Of a DNA stretch of 5,217 nt, positions 1-4,898 are shown piece after piece. Each line of letters begins with the position of its first letter. Position 1 is the first letter of the stretch. Both the position numbers and the translations under genes were made by a program. The stretch spans positions 1 through 5,217 of the forward strand of contig JACNIV010000105.1 of the NCBI GenBank assembly GCA_014382915.1, given 5' to 3'. The stretch comes from Candidatus Cloacimonadota bacterium (GTDB taxonomy: Bacteria; Cloacimonadota; Cloacimonadia; Cloacimonadales; TCS61). The notes under the pieces were generated by a model. It saw nothing but the letters and a program-made list of their open reading frames with translations. It was not told the origin of the DNA and made no database searches.

Positions 1-962
1 TATCCTATATAGGAAAAGGTGATTTCTGGTCAGCTTCAGTAGGTAGAGGAAAATACGAGATTGGAAGCAATATTGGTGGGAGTATCATCTTGAACGATGA
101 TTGTAATGATTATGGTTACTTTAGTAATAAGTTCATTTTTAAAGAACTTTATATATCATTTCTGCATGCCACCCTCATACCGGACAGCACAAGCTATGAA
201 GATGAAAAAGAATATACAGATAAATTCCTGGTGGTTCATAAAATCGGTTGGACACCAAATAACAACTTTGAACTTTTCCTGGGTGAAGAAGTTATTTATG
301 GCAACAGGAATATCGAGGTGAGTTACCTGTTACCTTTAACGTTCTGGAGAGCTACAGAGCATAATCTTGCCGACCGTGACAATGTACTGATCTTCGCAGG
401 AATGAATTGGAAACCGATTAATAAAAATCTTATTTATTTTAATTTTATTTTGGATGAACTGCGAAAAAGCGAAATTTTTGGAGATTGGTGGGGAAACAAA
501 TATGCCTTGCAGATGGGAAATTCCTATACTTTTGATCAGCAGAGGAATTTGAAGTTAAGTTTGGAATTCACAGCGATACGCCCCTGGGTATACACGCATA
601 AGATACTCCACAACAAATTCTCTCATGATGATATTGGGCTTGGCTTCCCGGATGGAAGTAATCTAATTCAATTCGCAGGTGAATTTAATTTCGATATACA
701 AAAAAATCTGAATTTTAACATCAACTCATCTTTTACTCGCCAAGGAAGCCTTGGAAATAATTTCAGTATAAATTACAATGATAGACCATCTGATAAAGCT
801 GAATGGCTGGAAGGAGATATTACTAACAGACTTTCCATCTGCCCTGTAATCACCTGGCAACCTTTAGCTCATCACCGTCTGAAAGTTGGACTTACTTCAA
901 TACAAATCGAAGAAGAAGATATGGAAAACGAGATATTCATCAGCTACCAGGCAATTTATTAA
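1..962 (+). CDS. Wzi-like capsule assembly outer-membrane beta-barrel protein, C-terminal part (5' truncated by window edge)
   Basis: The reading frame is open from the first complete codon (base 3) to the TAA at 960-962, giving 319 visible residues, so the gene begins outside the window. A TTG at 90 could be taken for a start, but the residues before it (GDFWSASVGRGKYEIG and onward) continue the protein fold. Seen: alternating polar/aromatic strands typical of an outer-membrane barrel, an early GR-K--IG segment, a LLPLTFWRATEH-like block near visible residues 110-120, RPWVYTH near 195-200, a GLGFPDGSN turn, and a C-terminal aromatic (IFISYQAIY) as expected for Bam recognition. These blocks resemble the Wzi capsule-assembly family, whose E. 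coli member binds group 1 capsule at the cell surface. It probably acts in the outer membrane in surface-glycan attachment. The downstream glycosyltransferase starts within the stop codon, implying one operon. The barrel is confident; Wzi membership is likely but recalled rather than searched. Confidence 0.8.
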   Translation, partial: SYIGKGDFWSASVGRGKYEIGSNIGGSIILNDDCNDYGYFSNKFIFKELYISFLHATLIPDSTSYEDEKEYTDKFLVVHKIGWTPNNNFELFLGEEVIYGNRNIEVSYLLPLTFWRATEHNLADRDNVLIFAGMNWKPINKNLIYFNFILDELRKSEIFGDWWGNKYALQMGNSYTFDQQRNLKLSLEFTAIRPWVYTHKILHNKFSHDDIGLGFPDGSNLIQFAGEFNFDIQKNLNFNINSSFTRQGSLGNNFSINYNDRPSDKAEWLEGDITNRLSICPVITWQPLAHHRLKVGLTSIQIEEEDMENEIFISYQAIY

Positions 963-1999
963 TGGATATTATTATCCTGGTTTTCTCCCTTTTCCTGGTA
1001 ATTCTTGGATTGGGTATCCTACGAAACTGGAAAGTTAAATCCCCTGAACAAAACACTTATACCATCTTGATAGCCTGCCGTAATGAAGAAAGCAATTTAC
1101 CTGAATTATTTCAATCTCTCAGAAAGATCGACTACCCGAGCGATAAATTTGAGATAATACTCGTAGATGATGCATCTGATGATGACTCTTTCAGGCTGAT
1201 CAGCAAATTCTGTTCTGATTCAGAGAATGCGAAATGCTTCCGTTTAGAAAAAAAGGATCTTGAATATTTTGGTAAGAAAGCCGCTCTCAAGAAAGCAGCT
1301 GATAAAGCGATTTACGATTTTCTGCTCTTTACCGATGCCGATTGCTTCCCACAACCAGATTGGCTGAAAAGCTATAACAAATTCATCTCAGATAAAACCG
1401 GTATGGTAGTGGGAAATTACAAAGAGAAAAATGCATCGAGTTTCCGAATTTTTTGCAACCGGATATCTTTTGCTATTTATGCGGGAACAATTGGATTGAA
1501 TTGCCCTTTCAGCGCCTCTGGTGGCAATATGACTGTACGTAAGCAAGCATTCCTGGAAGTAGGCGGTTACGATAGAATTAAACATTACATAGCTGGAGAT
1601 GATAAACTGCTTCTTAATCTGATAAGGAAAACCAAATGGCAGATATCCTATAACCCGGAATTTATTGTACAAACAAAAGCAGTTTCCGATAGAGATAGTT
1701 ACCATCACCAGCAGAAAAGGCGTTACGGAAAATTCGGTATGTCTTCATTCGGATTTAAGATAATATCGCTTTTGGTTTTATTGATATATCTATATATTCC
1801 TGTGAGATTTTTTGTTTTCAAAGATTGGAAAAGCGTATTGGTTTACCTGTTTGGAGCTCTGTTTTTCTGGATGATAAATCTTACAAAACATAAATTTAGA
1901 TTTAGAATGATCGATCTAATCTTTATTCTGATCTATCCTTATTACTTGATCATATATTCACTGTTAGGAACTTTCAGCACCTGGAATTGGAAGAACTAA
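962..1999 (+). CDS. Membrane-anchored family 2 glycosyltransferase (GT-A fold)
   Basis: This 345-residue protein starts with an N-terminal membrane helix (about 2-20), followed by a cytoplasmic GT-A catalytic domain (about 33-255) and three C-terminal helices (about 265-283, 289-306, 316-337). Visible GT2 motifs: TILIACRNEE (34-43) for nucleotide-sugar binding, VDDASDDD (68-75) with the nucleotide-contacting Asp pair, TDADC (124-128) as the metal-binding DxD, SGGNMTVRK (186-194) in the acceptor region, and AGDD (211-214) where many members have an ED catalytic-base pair. QQKRRYGK (250-257) is a variant of the QxxRW motif with Arg in place of Trp. Such enzymes transfer a sugar from a nucleotide donor to a lipid or growing glycan at the inner membrane. 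The ATG overlaps the preceding stop (TAATG) and no strong Shine-Dalgarno sequence is visible, so translational coupling to the Wzi-like gene is likely. The donor and acceptor cannot be deduced. Confidence 0.93.
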   Translation: MDIIILVFSLFLVILGLGILRNWKVKSPEQNTYTILIACRNEESNLPELFQSLRKIDYPSDKFEIILVDDASDDDSFRLISKFCSDSENAKCFRLEKKDLEYFGKKAALKKAADKAIYDFLLFTDADCFPQPDWLKSYNKFISDKTGMVVGNYKEKNASSFRIFCNRISFAIYAGTIGLNCPFSASGGNMTVRKQAFLEVGGYDRIKHYIAGDDKLLLNLIRKTKWQISYNPEFIVQTKAVSDRDSYHHQQKRRYGKFGMSSFGFKIISLLVLLIYLYIPVRFFVFKDWKSVLVYLFGALFFWMINLTKHKFRFRMIDLIFILIYPYYLIIYSLLGTFSTWNWKN

Positions 2000-2601
2000 T
2001 CTGTGAGTTCGGAAATTGTGACGAATTTATAACCCATCTCCCGGATATCTTTAACTAATATATTTAAAGCGTCCACAGTTACACTTCGATCTCCACCACC
2101 ATCATGCAATACAATGATCGAGCCTGGTTTCAACTTTTTTAAAACCTTTCCTACAATTTCATAGGGATGAGCATATTTGAAATCTTTTGGTCCGATATCC
2201 CATAAGATCATCTTTTTTTTCATTTTTTTCAATAAAGATATTAACTGAAATGAAGTCCTGCCAAAAGGTGGTCTGAAATGAATAGGCTGGCTGGCTCCTG
2301 CCTGCATAAGCAGTTCATCGGTTCTTTCGATCTCGTTCCTGAGCCATTTGAGTGATCTACTGCGCATGGTTTTATGAGAATAGGAATGATTTCCAATTTC
2401 GTGACCATCGGAGACGATCCTGCGCACGATGTCTGGATTTTGCTCAGCCTTCTCTCCTCTTAAAAAGAAGGTTGCTTTTATGGAATATTTAGCAAGTATA
2501 TCAAGGATCTGATCTGTGTAAGGATCTTGCGGACCATCATCAAAAGTCAGGGCAACAGACCAGCTTTTTCTATTGCCATGTCGCATAATTGTACCCTTCA
2601 T
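1996..2601 (-). CDS. NodB-type polysaccharide deacetylase (carbohydrate esterase family 4)
   Basis: With the start chosen here the protein has 201 residues, essentially only the NodB homology domain. Seen: motif 1 TFDDGP (19-24, catalytic base D21 and metal ligand D22), motif 2 HSYSH (72-76, the two zinc-binding His), motif 3 RPPFG (110-114), a motif 4 region WDIGPKDF (134-141, keeping D140 but with Phe where Trp is usual), and motif 5 LHDGG (165-169, H166). All expected metal and catalytic residues are present, so it should remove N- or O-acetyl groups from an amino sugar. There is no signal peptide or membrane helix, so it may act in the cytoplasm, as rhizobial NodB does. An in-frame ATG at 2619 lacks a ribosome binding site, whereas the ATG at 2601 has AAAGGA six bases upstream; 2601 is preferred. 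Its stop overlaps the convergent glycosyltransferase stop. The coding strand carries A7 and A8 runs encoding a Lys-rich stretch at about 125-130. Confidence 0.92.
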   Translation of the reverse strand: MKGTIMRHGNRKSWSVALTFDDGPQDPYTDQILDILAKYSIKATFFLRGEKAEQNPDIVRRIVSDGHEIGNHSYSHKTMRSRSLKWLRNEIERTDELLMQAGASQPIHFRPPFGRTSFQLISLLKKMKKKMILWDIGPKDFKYAHPYEIVGKVLKKLKPGSIIVLHDGGGDRSVTVDALNILVKDIREMGYKFVTISELTD

Positions 2602-2719
2602 TTTCTTTCCTTTCTCCATATATAATCTAATTAGTTGACTGTTTACAGCAACTTCTTAAATTCGGAAATGATTAAGAAAGAATATTGACTGAAAGGTCAA
2701 GAATTTTAAAGAAAGATAT
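2602..2719. promoter_or_regulatory. Divergent promoter region between deacetylase (-) and flippase-like gene (+)
   Basis: This short AT-rich gap must hold the start signals of both divergent genes. For the minus gene, TTGCTG (complement of 2646-2651) is followed after 16 bases by TAGATT (complement of 2624-2629), which would start transcription near 2617 and favour translation from 2601. A second minus-strand -35-like TTGACC lies at the complement of 2695-2700 with only a weak partner. For the plus gene, TTGACT (2685-2690) is a fair -35, but no convincing -10 box is seen; TTTAAA at 2705-2710 is too close. The ribosome site before ATG 2720 is weak (GAAAGA). Two inverted repeats, at 2634-2652 and 2685-2700, overlap these boxes and could bind a regulator. 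The region is a promoter by position; the exact boxes are tentative. Confidence 0.4.
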
Positions 2720-3598
2720 ATGAAGAAGATATTAAAGAATAAAGTAATATATATTATTAAATTTATTATAACATTAACAATTTTGTTTTTCATATTTCGC
2801 AAAATAGATTTTCAAATGCTGCTTTCTACCTTTAAACATATCAAGCTCTGGATCATTGCAGTAATTATACTTACGGCCAGTATTAAGATCCTGATAGAAT
2901 ACAGAAATTGGGGACATTATCTCAAGATCGATCCACAATATTCACCCAAAAGATCGGAAATATTCAAATCCCTCATGATAGGGCATTCATTGCGCTTTCT
3001 GCTACCGGGCGGTCATGGCGTGATCGGTAAGATGTATTTTGTAAATAACAAGAAAATGATGACTTTCATGTCTTTGGGAGTAGAAAAATTCTTCCAGATC
3101 TGGATCAATTTTGTGTTCGCCAGTTTTGCTTCGATCTTTTATTTCAGACACAAATCGATTTTTCCTACCATACTCATTTTTGTTTTTATTCTTGCTTTCC
3201 CCTTCCTGGTTTACCTGATAAAGCATATTAAGCATAATAATAAATTTGAGGTTTACTTCAAGCAGTATTTAAAAATCGTACCGCGTATATGTTATATGCA
3301 GGGTATTTATATGGCTTTAACGATTCTCCAGTATTTTCTCATCCTGAACATTTTTTCTGAATTTCATCCCTTCTCGGCAATTATATCAATCCCGCTCATT
3401 TTATTTGCGAATGTGATTCCAATAACTTATGCCGGATTAGGATTAAGGGAAAAATTCGCGATGGAAGTACTCTCTAAATATGGGATTTCTCCAGAGATAG
3501 CTATTACAGCTTCTTTGACTGTGTTTATTTTTAACTCGGTATTGCCGGCTCTGGTCGGTGTTTATTGCATTTTACGTAGAAAAAAGAGGAATACTTAA
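2720..3598 (+). CDS. Flippase-like / lysylphosphatidylglycerol synthase transmembrane-domain family protein
   Basis: This 292-residue, very hydrophobic protein has about seven or eight membrane helices (roughly 8-27, 42-60, 82-95, 118-142, 147-167, 192-212, 216-236, 258-285) and a basic tail (RRKKR). Seen family signatures: FRKIDFQMLL after the first helix, EYRNWGHYLKI after the second, SLRFLLPGGHG (90-100) resembling the LN-LLPGG segment, and VIPITYAGLGLREKF (232-246) resembling the P-S-GGLG-RE segment near the C-terminus. This matches the LPG_synthase_TM/UPF0104 family, the membrane half of MprF-type proteins, which flips aminoacylated phospholipids; stand-alone members are thought to move other lipids. 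No C-terminal aminoacyl-transferase domain is present, so it should not make lysyl-PG itself. Located by glycan genes, it may translocate a modified lipid or lipid-linked sugar across the inner membrane, which is inference. Its TAA overlaps the stop of the convergent radical SAM gene. Confidence 0.88.
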   Translation: MKKILKNKVIYIIKFIITLTILFFIFRKIDFQMLLSTFKHIKLWIIAVIILTASIKILIEYRNWGHYLKIDPQYSPKRSEIFKSLMIGHSLRFLLPGGHGVIGKMYFVNNKKMMTFMSLGVEKFFQIWINFVFASFASIFYFRHKSIFPTILIFVFILAFPFLVYLIKHIKHNNKFEVYFKQYLKIVPRICYMQGIYMALTILQYFLILNIFSEFHPFSAIISIPLILFANVIPITYAGLGLREKFAMEVLSKYGISPEIAITASLTVFIFNSVLPALVGVYCILRRKKRNT

Positions 3599-4617
3599 CT
3601 TCTTTTACTCTCGATACGTAGTTTCACACCTTCCCCACAATTTCTACATATGAGCATTTCTTTTCTGTCTTTTAGAATTTGATTTCTTATTTTTTGGATT
3701 TTCTCGTTTTTCCAGAGTTTTGAGAGAGGAGTTTCTTTGATATTTCCGATTTTATATTCCACATCTTTATCAAAACAACAGATTGCTACTTCACCATCCC
3801 AGTTAACCACAGCATTTGTCCAGATACGGCGGCAGCGATTCTTTATTCCGAATTTAAGTTCGAAGTCATCTCCTTCAATTTTGTATCTTCTATATTTGGG
3901 ATTTTCAGGAAGGAAGTTAAAGACATCATCTTTGGAATAGATCTGCACTGTTTTCAGTTCCAGATTATCCACGTTCAGTTCTTTTGCCAGCCTGCGAATC
4001 TCATCAATCTCATGTTCATTATGCTTCATTACCAGGAACTGCCAGCGGATGAATGGTGTTTTTGAATTTAGTTTCTTTTTAGCAGCTACTATCTTATTCA
4101 CGTTTTCAATCACAGTATCAAGTTTACCATTAATCCTGTATTTGTTATATGTTTCCTGGGTAGTTCCATCCAGAGAGATTATCATGGAATCAAGACCGGA
4201 TTTTATAACTTCTTCCGCATCCAATTCGACATTTCCGTTAGTAGATACCAAAGTGAATAAACCGTTATCGGAAGTGTATTTTACCATCCTGGAAAAGTCT
4301 TTGTTCAGGTAGGGTTCACCCTGGTTCCAGAGTACCACCATAAAAGCTGTATGCTTTATTTCATCGATCAGTTTCTTAAATGTTTCATAGTTCATGTATC
4401 CTTTTGGTCGTTTCAGAGTTCCGTTCCCGGATGGACACAACGGACATTTCAGATTACAGATATTAGTCGGTTCGATCATTACGACAGGAGGTGTACCCCA
4501 GAAGATGCTTTTTTTAAACATAAGAGAAATAATATAAGAAGAATATACTTTTATAGCATTGAACACTCTTCCAATTCGGAAACTTTTCTGTAATAATCTA
4601 ATATTTTCCTTCAACAT
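3595..4617 (-). CDS. Radical SAM/SPASM domain protein
   Basis: The protein has 340 residues. A basic, partly hydrophobic N-terminal extension (1-45, with YIISLMFKKSIFW near 28-40) precedes the radical SAM core. Seen: EPTNICNLKCPLC (49-61), whose C54, C58 and C61 form the CxxxCxxC loop for the SAM-binding [4Fe-4S] cluster; a GEP motif (100-102) in the GGEP position; STNGN (125-129) and ISLDG (147-151), typical core strands. The C-terminal SPASM domain (about 260-330) has C262, the pair C280/C281, and C324-x2-C327, with WDGEVAICC and a GNI turn (291-293), enough for one auxiliary [4Fe-4S] cluster rather than the two of full seven-Cys SPASM proteins. It should perform SAM-dependent radical chemistry. 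Many SPASM proteins modify peptides, but no small precursor peptide is obvious beside it, and members also occur in envelope loci, so the substrate is unknown. AAGGT about eight bases before the ATG is an acceptable ribosome site. It reads convergently into the flippase-like gene. Confidence 0.92.
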   Translation of the reverse strand: MLKENIRLLQKSFRIGRVFNAIKVYSSYIISLMFKKSIFWGTPPVVMIEPTNICNLKCPLCPSGNGTLKRPKGYMNYETFKKLIDEIKHTAFMVVLWNQGEPYLNKDFSRMVKYTSDNGLFTLVSTNGNVELDAEEVIKSGLDSMIISLDGTTQETYNKYRINGKLDTVIENVNKIVAAKKKLNSKTPFIRWQFLVMKHNEHEIDEIRRLAKELNVDNLELKTVQIYSKDDVFNFLPENPKYRRYKIEGDDFELKFGIKNRCRRIWTNAVVNWDGEVAICCFDKDVEYKIGNIKETPLSKLWKNEKIQKIRNQILKDRKEMLICRNCGEGVKLRIESKRS

Positions 4618-4636
4618 ATTTCCATACCTTGAAAGA

Positions 4637-4666
4637 TTTAAATAAAAAGGTGGATTTCATTGTCAA
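4637..4666 (-). promoter_or_regulatory. Candidate sigma-70-like promoter for the radical SAM gene
   Basis: On the minus strand a consensus -35 TTGACA (complement of 4661-4666) is followed by AT-rich -10 candidates: TATTTA after 16 bases (complement of 4639-4644) or TTTAAA after 18 bases (complement of 4637-4642). Transcription would begin near 4630, leaving a very short leader that barely holds the ribosome site. The -35 sits inside a near-palindrome, TTGTCAATTGATAA (4660-4673) with core TCAATTGA, a possible operator. The -35 is strong and the -10 is only moderate. Confidence 0.5.
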
Positions 4667-4703
4667 TTGATAAAATCTCTTTCAATTCCTCATCTTAGTC
4701 TTC

Positions 4704-4796
4704 TCATACGAGTAGAAGGAGTTTGTTAACCTTGAAAAGGTCAACTTTCTGCTCATTTTCGTAAGAGACCTTTTCAAGATTTCTTTCACCCATCAT
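4704..4796 (-). CDS. Possible small ORF or coding remnant, 30 codons, unknown function
   Basis: An ATG-ATG start at 4796 opens a 30-residue frame ending in TGA at 4704-4706. The peptide begins MMGERNLEKVSYENEQ and ends in a hydrophobic run (KLLLLV). It has a charged, coding-like composition, but no good ribosome site is visible (GGGAA lies about 13 bases upstream, inside the REP-like palindrome). The same frame is open upstream to a TAA within that palindrome and resumes downstream of the TGA as another plausible stretch broken by a TAA, which could mean a decayed gene. Both arms of the perfect 12-bp inverted repeat lie inside it, encoding LEKV and DLF-K. I do not recognise it. It may be a leader peptide, a remnant, or chance. 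Confidence 0.22.
   Translation of the reverse strand: MMGERNLEKVSYENEQKVDLFKVNKLLLLV
4731..4778. repeat. Perfect 12-bp inverted repeat (24-base loop)
   Basis: CTTGAAAAGGTC at 4731-4742 is exactly matched by its reverse complement GACCTTTTCAAG at 4767-4778. The left arm also folds locally: GTTAACCTT (4725-4733) pairs with AAGGTCAAC (4737-4745) around a three-base loop, with one mismatch that becomes G-U on the minus-strand RNA. The two folds exclude each other. No T-tract follows on the minus strand and only a broken one on the plus strand, so it does not look like a standard terminator. A 12-bp perfect match in so short a gap is unlikely by chance. Confidence 0.75.
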
Positions 4797-4803
4797 ATTG
4801 AAG

Positions 4804-4829
4804 CGTTCCCAAACAGGGGTTTAGGAACG
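4804..4829. repeat. REP-like palindrome (GCGTTCC...GGAACGAG type)
   Basis: CGTTCC-C-AAAC (4804-4814) pairs with GTTT-A-GGAACG (4819-4829) around the loop AGGG. There are ten base pairs and one C/A mismatch, which on the minus-strand RNA becomes a U-G wobble, giving an 11-bp hairpin. It is flanked by G on the left and AG on the right. The pattern CTCGTTCC...GGAACGC resembles dispersed extragenic palindromes seen in many environmental bacterial genomes (recalled, not searched). It lies in the gap just beyond the terminator of the right-hand barrel gene, a usual place for such elements. Confidence 0.6.
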
Positions 4830-4854
4830 AGAGTAAGAAATTTATTCTGCGCTT

Positions 4855-4881
4855 AAAAAAAACCCCGCAAAATGCGGGGTT
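4855..4881 (-). terminator. Rho-independent terminator of the right-edge outer-membrane gene
   Basis: AACCCCGCA (4861-4869) and TGCGGGGTT (4873-4881) form a perfect GC-rich 9-bp stem with a three-base loop. Read on the minus strand, the stem runs straight into eight T residues (complement of 4855-4862), and it lies 17 bases after the TAA of the minus-strand barrel gene. The plus side has no T-tract, so it works in one direction and insulates the radical SAM gene from readthrough. Confidence 0.93.
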
Positions 4882-4898
4882 ATAAAAAATTCAATAAA

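Larger units (their letters stand above)
4618..4898. other. Structured intergenic region between two minus-strand genes
   Basis: From right to left in the direction of transcription this 281-base gap holds the barrel-gene terminator, the REP-like palindrome, a possible 30-codon ORF containing a perfect 12-bp inverted repeat, an operator-like palindrome and the radical SAM promoter. No tRNA, CRISPR repeat or transposase fragment is visible. The density of inverted repeats is far higher than elsewhere in the window. Confidence 0.7.

Noticed and set aside
90..962. TTG at 90 as the true start of the left barrel gene
   Set aside because: The frame stays open to the window edge with residues that fit the Wzi-like family, so the gene is simply cut by the window.
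1388..1708. Minus-strand open frame opposite the glycosyltransferase
   Set aside because: It lies wholly inside a gene with clear GT2 motifs, and its translation has no recognisable domain; the frame is a by-product.
2211..2229. T-rich run on the plus strand as a terminator for the glycosyltransferase transcript
   Set aside because: No stable stem precedes it, and it is the complement of in-frame Lys codons of the deacetylase.
4049..4593. Plus-strand open frames opposite the radical SAM gene
   Set aside because: They mirror a strongly supported gene, and their products look like arbitrary Ser/Phe-rich translations.
4731..4778. 12-bp inverted repeat as an intrinsic terminator
   Set aside because: The 24-base loop and the absence of a T-tract after either arm do not fit, and a much better terminator lies nearby at 4855-4881.
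4618..4898. CRISPR array or tRNA in the gap
   Set aside because: There is no regularly spaced direct repeat and no cloverleaf; the repeats present are inverted and single.
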